This document shows positions 41,201-49,623 of a DNA stretch of 64,000 nt, piece by piece. How positions within the stretch are numbered: position 1 is the stretch's first letter; every line of letters starts with the position of its first letter. The notes beneath the pieces are model-generated. The model ran no database searches and had not been told where the DNA came from. It saw only the letters and a program-made list of their open reading frames with translations. The position numbers and the translations under genes were made by a program. Origin of the DNA: Dryocola clanedunensis (GTDB lineage Bacteria > Pseudomonadota > Gammaproteobacteria > Enterobacterales > Enterobacteriaceae); NCBI RefSeq assembly GCF_025215155.1, contig NZ_JALHAM010000121.1; one strand, given 5' to 3'.

Positions 41201-43873
41201 CGCCACGGCTTCAGCGCCTGCGAAGCCAAAACCCTGCTGCCGCTTGACCAGCTCAGCGTCTGGACGCAGCCGCTCTCCTATACCACCGAATGCGCGAAAG
41301 CCTGCTTTGCGGCGGCGGTGACCCACGGAGATTTAACCGTCGCCTCGTTTGCCGCCTGCCATCAGGTGATCAACTTTTTAAGCCGTGGCGACCATCTGGA
41401 TAACGTGCTGACCAGCATCGAACGCGGGCTGGCCTTCGTGCGCAAATCTCAGTTCCAGGACGTGGAGCGCATCCTGCTGCTTCAGCGCCACTACGTGGAC
41501 TACCTCAGAAAACCACCGGTGGGCAGCTGGGAAAGCGCGGAGGCGCTGCCGGACAGCCTACTGCCCGTGGCCCCCGAACAGGCCCCGCAGCAGATGTCGA
41601 CGCTGATCTTCTGGTTCTGGCTGTACCGTGGCATGGCGCACTTTATCTCCGGCAGCTACCCGCAGGCGCAGACCGCGCTGGACCAGGCCGCTTCTTTCGC
41701 CTGGTCGGCCCCCGGCCACATCCACCAGCTGGATCTGCACCTCTACAGCGCCCTGACCCTCACCGTGCAGCTGACGCCGGAAACCTTCACCGCGAAACAC
41801 CGGCGCAGGCTGGAAACCCACCACCACAAGATTGCCCTCTGGGCGCGCATTAACCCCGAGACGTTCGCCGATAAAGAAGCGCTGGTCTACGCAGAGATTG
41901 TCCGTCTTGACGGCATGAACAGCATTGCCCTGGAGCAGTACGAAAAAGCCGTGCGGCTCTCCCGTGAAGCGGGATTCAACCCCGGCAACGCGCTGGCCCA
42001 CGAACTTGCCGGGCGCTTTGCCTCAAGCTGCGGCTACCACACGGCGGCGGACGCGCATTTTCGCGGCGCGATGGCGGCCTGGGGGCGCATCGGGGCGCAG
42101 GCGAAGGTGAACCAGCTCATGCAGGCTTATCCCCACCTGGTTTCCGTGGCGCCAGCGACCCCCTACGACACCATCGCCTTCGCCCAGAACGAAGAGATTC
42201 GCGATCTGCAAAGCGTCATCAAAGCCTCCCGCGCGCTCTCGGAGGAGATCAATCTTGAGAGATTAATTGAGATCCTGATGACCATGCTGCTGGAGCGGGC
42301 TGGAGCACAGCGCGGGCTGCTGATTCGCGTGCTGGACAACAATATTCCCCAGGTAGAAGCGAGCGCGCTGACCAGCAGCGACGGCGTGCGGGTGCGCATC
42401 CTCAGGGATATGCCGATGGCGAGCGATATGCCGCTGTCGGTGCTGGCGGCGGTGATCCGTACCGGGCAGGAGATCCGTACCGGAAAACCCGAAGAGTTCA
42501 GCCCCTTCTCGCAGGACCCCTATCTGGTGACCTCCGGCGCAGCGGTGCTCTGCGTGCCGATGTTTAAAGGAGCGCGGCTGGTCGGGGTGCTGTATCTGGA
42601 AAACCGCCTGATGCCCGAAGTCTTTACCGCCGAGCACTCCAAAGTCGTCAGCCTGCTTGGGGCGCACGCCGCCGTCTCCCTTGAAACGGCCCGGCTGTAT
42701 GCCGAGCTGCTGGAGGAGAACATCCAGCGCCGTCGGGTGGAAAAAGAGCTGCGCGCAAGCCAGACCTCGCTGATGCTGGGGGAGCAGATCAGCCATACCG
42801 GCAGCTGGCGCTGGGAGATTAAACAGGATCTGATGTTTATGTCCGAAGAGTACGCCCGCATCCTCGGCCTGCCGGAGAAACAGAAGATGATTTCCATGGC
42901 GGAGTTTCTGACCTTCGTCCACCCGGACGACTATCTGCGCGTTAGCGAAGTGGTGACCGACGGGGTGCGCGACGGGCTGACGCTACAGGCTGAATTTCGC
43001 ATCGTGAATGCCCAGGGAAGCATGCGCTACATTCTGGGCATCGGCAGCCCGGTGGGGGTAGGCACCGAGATCTACGAATATTACGGCACCATCACCGATA
43101 TCACCACGCAGCGGCAGGCGGAAGATGCCGTCAGGGTGGCCCAGGCCGAATTGGCCCGCGTGTCCCGCGCGACCACCGTCGGCCAGCTTACCTCTTCCAT
43201 CGCCCACGAGATTAATCAGCCTCTGATGTCGATAGTCTCGAACGCGGGGGCCAGCCTGCGCTGGCTGAATCACGATCCGGTAAGACACGACAATATTCGC
43301 GCCGGACTGGAGGAAATCGTCGCGGAAGGCCAGCGTGCAGGAGAGATAATCCGCAGCATCCAGGCCCTGACGCGCAAGCGGGAATCCCACTTCTGCCGCA
43401 TAGACCTGCACTCTCTGGTGCGCCACATCATGACGCTGTCGCGCAGCGAGATTGAACAACGAAGAGTGGCCGTGGAGTACGAACTGAAGGCCGAAAGCAG
43501 CTTTATTGTTGCCGACAGCGTGCAGATCCAGCAGGTGTTAATTAACCTGGTGATCAACGCCGTTGAGGCGATGGCTGACGTCTCTGGCCGCACCCGCACG
43601 CTGCGCATAGTCACCGGTAACCCCGATGAGGCCTCGGTGGCCCTGCACGTTACGGACAACGGCACGGGCCTGCCCCCCGGCGTTCAGGAACGGGTGTTTG
43701 ACTCTTTTTACACCACCAAAGCGCAGGGAATGGGGATGGGGCTGACCATCAGCCATGCGATTATTGAACGACATCAGGGCAGGCTGACGGCGCAGCCGAA
43801 CGCCCACCACGGCAGCTGCTTTAGCTTCACGCTGCCGACGATGGAGCGTGAAACCTCAGCGGACGAGGGCTGA
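38255..43873 (+). CDS. Giant sensor: pseudokinase, AAA ATPase, repeat region, GAF, PAS and histidine kinase
   Basis: Soluble 1872-residue sensor of the 'trifunctional serine/threonine kinase/ATPase/histidine kinase' family. GTG 38255 gives the longest form; ATG 38267 would remove 4 residues. Order: Ser/Thr-kinase-like domain (about 20-300) with HGDIKPGHIF at 150, but Gly170 instead of the DFG Asp, His157 instead of the catalytic-loop Asn and no clear beta-3 Lys; AAA_16 ATPase with Walker A GGPSGIGKSS (about 350-360) and Walker B LILLIDDLHW; helical TPR-like region (about 640-1290); GAF (about 1330-1490); PAS (about 1510-1620); HisKA with His1651 in SSIAHEINQPL; HATPase_c with NLVINAVEAM, DNGTGLP and GMGMGLTIS. 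No membrane segment. Ends 1 bp before the convergent yeiE stop. Confidence 0.93.
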   Translation: MRPLMNNKPTPSDRAVLADLQEGQIFSFKDDVIFTPLVREGSIIWMNGRPPFSDGTFILATAISDEAEPDATQLLKNEFALRPWLSGDWAVKPAACTQYRGRYALVYPSFPFEPLTRVKGQPMSCIASFLELAIRICHPLRLMHMRNLIHGDIKPGHIFINGDATCRLAGFGLTTGTSKELKLARLAFSGGTLAYMSPEHTNRTRRTVDSRSDLYSLGIVLYELLTGALPFDLSAGGSAEWVHHHIASEPRPPHLVISTIPVMLSSIILRLLAKSPDNRYQTVDGLVADLRRCQATLDDHQHIPVFTPGLQDLSSEVHLTDTLYNAHPQSRELIAAFDEVDQSGGHSLVAIGGPSGIGKSSLIASALKALQNRRALIAIGKADRFSASLPYGVLTSAFRSLTLTLLGLPGEEVTVWKMRLSRALEGYEGLAINLVPELGLLIDAKSHRAPDPLSTDARARFNHMVLSLVTTFASPGCPLILLIDDLHWIDSASLHVLTFLLKNSAALPLLMVVALREGTTTDKSGVSDALSQLSEAAQRQKVIAPAALSVKAIARWLVDVFQQRSADTPDLARLIHEKTGGNPLFLHEFFKRIVEDGLVTHNKYQGKWHYDLAAIQARHYTDNVLSLVLQQLEKMPSETRRLLGSLACLGSRGELDTVSRVLSISVADIRYQLHPAVTAQLLTLWTDGWAFTHDKVQEAAFALLDSAEKGRLHLTTASIMAEASRLAAGNEMLFRAIHHVSAAIDCVQPPAQRKMFRELSMLAAQRARRTGDYLSALRYLQTARALEGGAAENAADLRLELEEAECEFLLGNLTAARQLCDRLLGSPGGMTEKVAAANLLAEIHMRQSDNRLALETTLCWLTVSGLSVDRHPDTARCDAAWEALNNRIGDNPAAVFAQLPEMAHPETEAVMNLLASASIFASFSNPHLHFMLLCQMLHLTLERGVTGASTSAMGWFGVLIGERYAEYRLGFRYAVQARELVERHGFSACEAKTLLPLDQLSVWTQPLSYTTECAKACFAAAVTHGDLTVASFAACHQVINFLSRGDHLDNVLTSIERGLAFVRKSQFQDVERILLLQRHYVDYLRKPPVGSWESAEALPDSLLPVAPEQAPQQMSTLIFWFWLYRGMAHFISGSYPQAQTALDQAASFAWSAPGHIHQLDLHLYSALTLTVQLTPETFTAKHRRRLETHHHKIALWARINPETFADKEALVYAEIVRLDGMNSIALEQYEKAVRLSREAGFNPGNALAHELAGRFASSCGYHTAADAHFRGAMAAWGRIGAQAKVNQLMQAYPHLVSVAPATPYDTIAFAQNEEIRDLQSVIKASRALSEEINLERLIEILMTMLLERAGAQRGLLIRVLDNNIPQVEASALTSSDGVRVRILRDMPMASDMPLSVLAAVIRTGQEIRTGKPEEFSPFSQDPYLVTSGAAVLCVPMFKGARLVGVLYLENRLMPEVFTAEHSKVVSLLGAHAAVSLETARLYAELLEENIQRRRVEKELRASQTSLMLGEQISHTGSWRWEIKQDLMFMSEEYARILGLPEKQKMISMAEFLTFVHPDDYLRVSEVVTDGVRDGLTLQAEFRIVNAQGSMRYILGIGSPVGVGTEIYEYYGTITDITTQRQAEDAVRVAQAELARVSRATTVGQLTSSIAHEINQPLMSIVSNAGASLRWLNHDPVRHDNIRAGLEEIVAEGQRAGEIIRSIQALTRKRESHFCRIDLHSLVRHIMTLSRSEIEQRRVAVEYELKAESSFIVADSVQIQQVLINLVINAVEAMADVSGRTRTLRIVTGNPDEASVALHVTDNGTGLPPGVQERVFDSFYTTKAQGMGMGLTISHAIIERHQGRLTAQPNAHHGSCFSFTLPTMERETSADEG

Positions 43874-43874
43874 A

Positions 43875-44741
43875 TTACGCCTCACAGTAGCGTAAAAAAC
43901 GCTGCAAGGCGCTGGAGATATGCTTCTGGCGATGATGAATGCGGTACAGCGTGCGCTTAAGTTTTGGCAAGGGCACCTCAACTTCCACCAGCGAGCCGGT
44001 CTCCAGCTGCTCTTCTATCACCCGGCGGGATAAACAGCTGATACCCAGACCGTGGCGCACCGCATGTTTGATGGCTTCTGAGTTACCCAGCTCCATGCCC
44101 AGGTGGAACTGCGGCAAATGGGAAAGCAGCAGATAGTCCACGATTTCACGCGTGCCGGACCCCTTTTCACGCAGGATCCACTGTTGCGCTGCCAGCGACT
44201 CAAGCGTCACCGGCTCTTTAAGCAGTGGCGCAGACGGCGCGGCAAAGACCACCAGCTCATCTTCAAACCAGGGCTCGGTGACCAACTCCGTCATATGGCT
44301 TGGGCCTTCGATAAGGCCGATATCGACGCGGAAATCAGCCACCGCATTGATCACGTCCTGGCTGTTGCCAACGCTCATCTCTAATGGCAATGACGGAAAA
44401 TCACGGCGATAGCGAGCAATCATCTCCGGCAGAATATAGTTGCCGATGGTGCTACTGGCGTAGACACGAATCGCGCCGTTGGCTTCGCGGAAGAGCTGTT
44501 CTACTTCTCCTGCCTGCTCGAGCAGGCCCACCACGCGCGGGTAAAGCAGCCTTCCGTGCTCATTCACCACCAGCCGCTTGCCCACCCTGTCGAACAGCTG
44601 AACGCCAAGCTGCCCTTCCAGATCGGACAGCGCCGCACTGACGGCGGACTGCGACAGAGCCAGCATCTGCGAAGCCTGCGTGGTAGAACCGCTTTTTAAT
44701 ACCTCAGCAAAAACTTCTAATTGCCGCAGGGTGATGTGCAT
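43875..44741 (-). CDS. yeiE: YeiE, LysR-family regulator
   Basis: LysR-type transcriptional regulator. ATG 44741 (MHITLRQLEVFAEVLKSGSTTQASQ) gives 288 residues (E. coli 293); the frame extends to 44759 without homology. N-terminal winged HTH, then a substrate-binding domain with VGNSQDVINAVADFRVDIGLIEGP and RHGLGISCLSRRVIE. In related bacteria YeiE responds to sulfite and controls yeiH, which is divergent here with a 103-bp gap. The C-terminus is shorter than in K-12. Confidence 0.94.
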   Translation of the reverse strand: MHITLRQLEVFAEVLKSGSTTQASQMLALSQSAVSAALSDLEGQLGVQLFDRVGKRLVVNEHGRLLYPRVVGLLEQAGEVEQLFREANGAIRVYASSTIGNYILPEMIARYRRDFPSLPLEMSVGNSQDVINAVADFRVDIGLIEGPSHMTELVTEPWFEDELVVFAAPSAPLLKEPVTLESLAAQQWILREKGSGTREIVDYLLLSHLPQFHLGMELGNSEAIKHAVRHGLGISCLSRRVIEEQLETGSLVEVEVPLPKLKRTLYRIHHRQKHISSALQRFLRYCEA

Positions 44742-44844
44742 TGCGTTTCGCCTTAACACTTATTTCGATTAATTATAAATATATAATCAATTTTATTTTT
44801 AAGCCAGCCCGCCTTATCCTTTCGCCATGACAAAGGAGAAGGTT

Positions 44845-45894
44845 ATGACGACACAAACTATTCCCGCACCGCGTCACACCCTGTGGCATTTCCTGCCGGG
44901 GCTGGCGCTGACCGGTATCATTACTGCGTTCGCTTTGTGGATGGGCAATATCCCGTCCGTTGCCGGGCTTGGGCTGGGCGCGCTGACGCTCGCCATTTTA
45001 TGTGGCATGGTCGTCGGTAATACTTTGTACCCTAAAATCTGGCAGCAGTGCGACGGCGGCGTATTATTCGCCAAGCAGCATCTGCTACGCCTGGGCATTA
45101 TTCTTTATGGCTTCCGCCTGACGTTTTCGCAAATCGCCGACGTCGGCGCCAGCGGCATTATCATCGACATTCTGACGTTAACCAGCACCTTCACCCTCGC
45201 CTGCTGGCTGGGACAGAAAGTGTTTGGGCTGGATAAACAAACCAGCTGGCTGATTGGCGCAGGCAGCAGCATCTGCGGCGCGGCAGCCATTCTGGCCACC
45301 GAACCCGTGGTCAAAGCCGAGGCGAGTAAAGTCACCGTGGCCGTGGCGACCGTGGTGATTTTCGGGACGCTGGCGATATTCATTTACCCGATGATTTATC
45401 CGTTTGTCACCCAGTGGTTCACGCCTGAAACCTTTGGGATTTATACCGGCTCCACCATGCATGAAGTTGCACAGGTTGTTGCGGCGGGACACGCCATCAG
45501 CCCGGAAACGGAAAACGCGGCGGTGATCGCCAAAATGCTGCGCGTCATGATGCTGGCTCCGTTCCTGATCTTCCTTGCGGCCCGCGTAAAACAGCTTGCT
45601 CCGGCTGGGGCGGCCCAGGCGAGCAAAATCACTATTCCGTGGTTCGCCGTGCTGTTCATTGTGGTCGCCATGTTCAACTCGCTCCACCTGCTGCCCGCAG
45701 GCCTGGTGAATGTGCTGGTGACGCTGGATACCTTCCTGCTGGCAATGGCGATGGCGGCGCTGGGCCTGACCACCCACATCGGTGCGCTGAAGAAAGCCGG
45801 GGTACGTCCTCTGCTGATGGCGCTGGTGCTGTTCATCTGGCTTATCGTCGGCGGTGCGGCCATTAACCTGGGCATCCACCATTTAATGGCCTGA
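44845..45894 (+). CDS. yeiH: YeiH, UPF0324 inner-membrane transporter-like protein
   Basis: Membrane protein with about 10 helices, 349 residues from ATG 44845, equal to E. coli. An AAGGAG ribosome site at 44832-44838 selects this start over the upstream ATG at 44827. Conserved LLRLGIILYGFRLTFSQIAD, GAGSSICGAAAILATEPVVKA and STMHEVAQVVAAGHAIS motifs mark the UPF0324 family, implicated in sulfite/sulfonate handling under YeiE. It diverges from yeiE. Confidence 0.94.
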   Translation: MTTQTIPAPRHTLWHFLPGLALTGIITAFALWMGNIPSVAGLGLGALTLAILCGMVVGNTLYPKIWQQCDGGVLFAKQHLLRLGIILYGFRLTFSQIADVGASGIIIDILTLTSTFTLACWLGQKVFGLDKQTSWLIGAGSSICGAAAILATEPVVKAEASKVTVAVATVVIFGTLAIFIYPMIYPFVTQWFTPETFGIYTGSTMHEVAQVVAAGHAISPETENAAVIAKMLRVMMLAPFLIFLAARVKQLAPAGAAQASKITIPWFAVLFIVVAMFNSLHLLPAGLVNVLVTLDTFLLAMAMAALGLTTHIGALKKAGVRPLLMALVLFIWLIVGGAAINLGIHHLMA

Positions 45895-45913
45895 TGAGAG
45901 AAATTTACCTGCT

Positions 45914-45951
45914 AACCCGCTATCATTGTCGTTTTCCCGGTAGCGGGTTTT
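45914..45951 (+). terminator. Candidate terminator between yeiH and nfo
   Basis: Arms AACCCGCTA (45914-45922) and TAGCGGGTT (45941-45949) form a 9-bp stem ending in TTTT, 17 bp before the nfo start. The long loop (18 nt) lowers confidence; it may be an attenuating leader hairpin. Confidence 0.5.
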
Positions 45952-45967
45952 GACAGGAGAAACAAAG

Positions 45968-46825
45968 ATGAAGTTTATTGGAGCGCACGTCAGCGCCTCG
46001 GGCGGATTAGAAAATGCCGCCATTCGCGCCCACGAACTGGACGCTACCGCTTTTGCCCTGTTTACCAAAAACCAGCGTCAATGGCGGGCCGCGCCGCTCA
46101 CCGATGAAGTCATCAGCGACTTCAAACGCGCCTGCGAAAAGTACAACTACGGGCCGGGCCAGATCCTGCCTCACGACAGCTATCTGATTAACCTGGGCCA
46201 CCCGGTTGAAGAAGCGCTGGAAAAATCCCGCGAAGCCTTTCTGGATGAGATGCAGCGCTGCGAACAGCTCGGGCTGACGCTGCTGAACTTCCACCCAGGC
46301 AGCCACCTGAAGCAAATTCCTGAAGAAGAGTGCCTGGCGAAAATCGCCCAGTCCATCAACATCACGCTGGATAAAACCAAAGACGTGGTGGCGGTTATCG
46401 AAAATACCGCGGGTCAGGGCAGCAACCTCGGCTTCCGCTTTGAGCATCTGGCGGCGATTATCGACGGCGTGGAGGACAAATCCCGCGTCGGCGTCTGCAT
46501 CGATACCTGCCACGCGTTTGCGGCGGGCTATGATTTGCGGACCGAAGAGGACTGCGAGAGAACGTTCAGCGAATTCGAACGCATCGTTGGTTTTCAATAT
46601 TTGCGCGGCATGCACCTGAACGATGCCAAAAGCGAATTCGGCAGCCGCGTTGACCGCCACAACAGCCTGGGCGAGGGCAACATCGGTCATACGCCTTTTG
46701 CCTGGCTAATGCGCGACAGCCGCTTCGACGGCATTCCGCTGATTCTGGAAACGACCAATCCGGATATCTGGGCGGAAGAGATCGCCTGGCTGAAAGCCCA
46801 GCAGCACGAAATCACTGTGGCATAA
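45968..46825 (+). CDS. nfo: Nfo, endonuclease IV (AP endonuclease)
   Basis: Trinuclear-zinc AP endonuclease of base excision repair that nicks 5' of abasic sites. ATG 45968 (MKFIGAHVSASGG) gives 285 residues, equal to E. coli, with AGGAG upstream. Family motifs are complete: LLNFHPGSHL, VAVIENTAGQGSNLG, GVCIDTCHAFAAGYDL, GMHLNDAKSEFGSRVDRH and PLILET. SoxRS control in E. coli; no SoxS box was identified here by eye. Confidence 0.97.
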   Translation: MKFIGAHVSASGGLENAAIRAHELDATAFALFTKNQRQWRAAPLTDEVISDFKRACEKYNYGPGQILPHDSYLINLGHPVEEALEKSREAFLDEMQRCEQLGLTLLNFHPGSHLKQIPEEECLAKIAQSINITLDKTKDVVAVIENTAGQGSNLGFRFEHLAAIIDGVEDKSRVGVCIDTCHAFAAGYDLRTEEDCERTFSEFERIVGFQYLRGMHLNDAKSEFGSRVDRHNSLGEGNIGHTPFAWLMRDSRFDGIPLILETTNPDIWAEEIAWLKAQQHEITVA

Positions 46826-46914
46826 TTTTATTACGGCGGATGACGCTGGCGCTTATCCGCCCTCCCCCCATTTTCGTTGGGCGGATAAGCGTTAACGTCA
46901 TCCGCCGGTCACTT
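46826..46914. repeat. BIME-like inverted REP pair after nfo
   Basis: GGCGGATGACGCTGGCGCTTATCCGCC and its inverted partner GGGCGGATAAGCG...CATCCGCC occupy the whole 89-bp gap between convergent nfo and the dehydratase-like gene. They can fold on each other and separate the two transcription units. Confidence 0.75.
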
Positions 46915-47742
46915 TCATGCAAACTTCACTAAACGCTCGCTTAAATTCTCTTCCAGCCACCGCAGCGACTCAAACCCTGCTTTAGCAATTCTGCCCGGCT
47001 CTGCCTGCTGATACTCATCATTAAAAATCTCCAGCGACCACGGCCCGCGATACCCTTTGTCCACCAGCGTTCTGGCGAACGCCAGCACCGGCAGCTCGCC
47101 CATGCCGGGCACGCAGCGGTAGTGGCGGCTCCATTGCAGCACATCCAGATCTTTACGCGGCGCATCCGCCAGCTGGACAAAAAAGATTTTCTCCAGCGGG
47201 ATGTTTGCCAGGTTGAGTTCATCCCCCAGCGCCAGTACGTGGAAGCTATCCAGCACCAGACCCAGCGACGGACTGTCCACCGCTTTCACCCGCTCCCATG
47301 ACTGCTGGTAGCGATTGACATGCCTGCCCCAGGCCAGCGCCTCATAGCCCACTTTTACGCCGTGCTGGCGCGCAAGTTCAGCCATTTTGCTCAGGTCGCT
47401 TATCTGCCTGTCCCGGCCAGCATCGCACCGCTCGTCGACGTTGCTGCACAGCAATAGTTTTTCACAGCCAAGCTGATTCATCGTCTCAAACGTTCTGCGG
47501 GCCCGCTCGAGGTTTGTCGCCATCAGCGCTTTCGGCATGCCTTCGAAGTCACGAAACGGCTGGTACAACAAAATCTCTAAGCCCAGGCTGCCGGCGAGCT
47601 TCGCTACATCGCGAGCGCTGCCCTGGTAAGCCTGGAGATCGGGTTCAAAGATTTCCACACCGCTAAAGCCTGCTCTGGCAATGGCGTGAAGTTTTTCGGG
47701 TAACGTACCGGCAAGACAAACTGTGGCAATTGAACGCTGCAT
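46915..47742 (-). CDS. 3-Dehydroshikimate dehydratase-like TIM-barrel protein (single domain)
   Basis: Xylose-isomerase-like TIM barrel, 275 residues, with a GAGGAAAGT ribosome site. Its sequence (MQRSIATVCLAGTLPEKLHA, YEALAWGRHVNRY, VLDSFH, FVQLADAP, SLEIFNDE) fits the N-terminal half of Pseudomonas QuiC, which makes protocatechuate from 3-dehydroshikimate. Metal ligands fall at Glu134, Asp165, Gln190 and Glu238, near the positions I recall for QuiC. The C-terminal HPPD-like half of QuiC is absent. No quinate or protocatechuate genes lie in the window. It replaces yeiI-psuGK seen after nfo in K-12. Other TIM-barrel isomerase functions remain possible. Confidence 0.75.
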   Translation of the reverse strand: MQRSIATVCLAGTLPEKLHAIARAGFSGVEIFEPDLQAYQGSARDVAKLAGSLGLEILLYQPFRDFEGMPKALMATNLERARRTFETMNQLGCEKLLLCSNVDERCDAGRDRQISDLSKMAELARQHGVKVGYEALAWGRHVNRYQQSWERVKAVDSPSLGLVLDSFHVLALGDELNLANIPLEKIFFVQLADAPRKDLDVLQWSRHYRCVPGMGELPVLAFARTLVDKGYRGPWSLEIFNDEYQQAEPGRIAKAGFESLRWLEENLSERLVKFA

Positions 47743-47779
47743 ACTTTCCTCGGCAACCGTGTGGGAGAGCCTTAATCAT

Positions 47780-47795
47780 TGAACCATATGGTTCA
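47780..47795. promoter_or_regulatory. Perfect 16-bp palindrome in the dehydratase-like gene promoter
   Basis: TGAACCATATGGTTCA is fully self-complementary. On the minus strand it falls in the 17-bp spacer between TTGCTA (-35-like) and AATGAT (-10-like), 37 bp before the start codon, as expected for a repressor operator. No adjacent regulator gene is present. Confidence 0.6.
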
Positions 47796-47854
47796 TTTAG
47801 CAACATTCAGGTAACAAATGACGTTGTAAGCACGGCTTGCCGGAAGTGGAAACT

Positions 47855-47885
47855 AAAAACGCCCCCGGTGGCAACCGAGGGCGTT
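47855..47885 (-). terminator. fruBKA terminator
   Basis: AACGCCC-CCGGT / ACCG-A-GGGCGTT hairpin just past the fruA stop, with an A-run at 47855-47859 that gives a U-tract on the minus strand. Confidence 0.8.
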
Positions 47886-47912
47886 GAGGTCAACATACTG
47901 TTAATGCGGAGA

Positions 47913-49607
47913 TTAAGCGGCTTTAGCAGCCAGCTCGGCATCCGGACGTTTCAGGAAGGCGTAAGACAAACCTGCCAGCAGCGTGCCTGCCACAATCGCA
48001 ATCAGATAACCCAGCACCGGCGTAATCGCACCAGGGATCAGCAGAACGAACAGACCGCCGTGCGGTGCCATCAGCTTCGCGCCAACCGCCATGGAGATAG
48101 CCCCTGTTACCGCGCCACCCACGATACAGCAAGGCAGAACGCGCATCGGGTCACGGGCCGCGAACGGAATCGCCCCTTCGGTAATAAAGCACAGGCCAAG
48201 CACCAGCGCCGCTTTACCGCCTTCCTGCTCGGATTTAGCGAACTTACGGCGAGCAACCAGCGTAGCCAGGCCCAGCGCCAGCGGTGGCACCATGCCCGCA
48301 GCCATAATCGCCGCCATTGGTGCGTACGTCTGGGTACTCAGCAGGCCAACCCCGAAGGCGTAAGCCGCTTTGTTCACCGGGCCGCCCATATCGGTACACA
48401 TCATACCGCCGAGGATGGCGCCAAGCAGTACCGCGTTTGCGGTGCCCATGGTTTGCAGCCAGTGGGTCAGGCCTTCAAGAATTTTGGCCACCGGCGTACC
48501 GATCAGGTAGATCATCGCCAGGCCAACCACCAGGCTGGAAATCAGCGGAATGATCAGGATCGGCTTCAATGCTTCCATGCTCGGTGGCAGTTTCAGCTTA
48601 GTACTGATCGCCTTCGCCACGTAGCCCGCAAGGAAACCGGCAATGATCCCGCCGATGAAACCCGCACCGGTACTGACGGCCAGCATACCGCCGATAAGAC
48701 CTGGCGTCAGGCCAGGACGGTCAGCGATGGAGAACGCAATGTAACCCGCCAGTACCGGCACCATCAGCGCAAAGGCGGAACCGCCACCAATTTGCATCAG
48801 TGCGGCAGCCAGCGTGCCCGGCTCTTTGAAAGCTTCGATACCAAAGGCGAAGGAGAGCGCGATACACAGGCCGCCGGCAACAACCATCGGCAGCATGTAA
48901 GAAACACCGGTCAGCAGATGACGGTAAGCTCCGGCCCCCTCTTTCTTGCCTTCTTTTGCAGACGCGGCGCTCTGGCCTTTGGCTTCAAAGATGGTCGCTT
49001 CGGTCTGCGCCTTATCCAGCTCCTGAGCCGTTTTCTTCAGCGCAAGACCGGTTGAGGTGCGGTACATCGGCTTACCGGCAAACTTCGCCAGATCCACTTC
49101 GATGTCGGCCGCCACGATCACCAGATCGGCCTCGGCCACTTCTTCCGGTGTGATGGCATTGCCTGCACCGACGGAACCACGCGTTTCAACCTTCACCCAC
49201 CAGCCGCGCTTTTTCGCTTCGGTTTCGATGGCTTCAGCCGCCATAAAGGTGTGCGCCACGCCGGTCGGACAGGCGGTGACGGCAACAATACGTTTCGGGC
49301 CTTTGGCAGCCGCAGCCGGTGCAGCAGCGACAGCTGGCGCGGTATACGGTTTGGCTTTGCCTTTTGCTTCGCTCAGGAACAGCTCAGGGTGCAGCACCGC
49401 ACGGTCGATATCGCCCAGGAAGACATTTTTGCCGTTCAGGGCGGTGTCAGCAGGGACGGAGGTGCCCACCACGATCGCCAGTTCGGCCTCGTTCGGGTTG
49501 TCGATAATTGTCAGATGCGCTTTGCCAGCCGCGGAGCTCAGCAGGGTTTTCGCGAGGTAAGCGCGCGCCTGGCCAAGCGTAGGATCGATAATCAGCAGCG
49601 TTTTCAT
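47913..49607 (-). CDS. fruA: FruA, fructose PTS EIIB'-B-C permease
   Basis: Fructose-specific PTS transporter that phosphorylates fructose at C1 during uptake. It has 564 residues (E. coli 563). An N-terminal degenerate B' domain (1-90) is joined by an Ala/Pro-rich linker (VAAAPAAAAKG) to the B domain with phospho-Cys113 (TACPTGVAHTFMAAEAIE). The C domain has about 8-10 helices with the GVSYMLPMVVAGGLCIAL and GAIPFAARDP motifs. Last gene of fruBKA. Confidence 0.97.
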   Translation of the reverse strand: MKTLLIIDPTLGQARAYLAKTLLSSAAGKAHLTIIDNPNEAELAIVVGTSVPADTALNGKNVFLGDIDRAVLHPELFLSEAKGKAKPYTAPAVAAAPAAAAKGPKRIVAVTACPTGVAHTFMAAEAIETEAKKRGWWVKVETRGSVGAGNAITPEEVAEADLVIVAADIEVDLAKFAGKPMYRTSTGLALKKTAQELDKAQTEATIFEAKGQSAASAKEGKKEGAGAYRHLLTGVSYMLPMVVAGGLCIALSFAFGIEAFKEPGTLAAALMQIGGGSAFALMVPVLAGYIAFSIADRPGLTPGLIGGMLAVSTGAGFIGGIIAGFLAGYVAKAISTKLKLPPSMEALKPILIIPLISSLVVGLAMIYLIGTPVAKILEGLTHWLQTMGTANAVLLGAILGGMMCTDMGGPVNKAAYAFGVGLLSTQTYAPMAAIMAAGMVPPLALGLATLVARRKFAKSEQEGGKAALVLGLCFITEGAIPFAARDPMRVLPCCIVGGAVTGAISMAVGAKLMAPHGGLFVLLIPGAITPVLGYLIAIVAGTLLAGLSYAFLKRPDAELAAKAA

Positions 49608-49623
49608 TGTTCCTCTCCTGCTG

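Noticed and set aside
38255..43873. Possible frameshift or fusion artefact in the 1872-residue kinase
   Set aside because: All domains follow in one uninterrupted frame in the order usual for this family, so it is a genuine long gene.
47730..49055. 441-codon open frame opposite fruA
   Set aside because: Antisense to conserved fruA, crosses its terminator, and has low-complexity charged composition.
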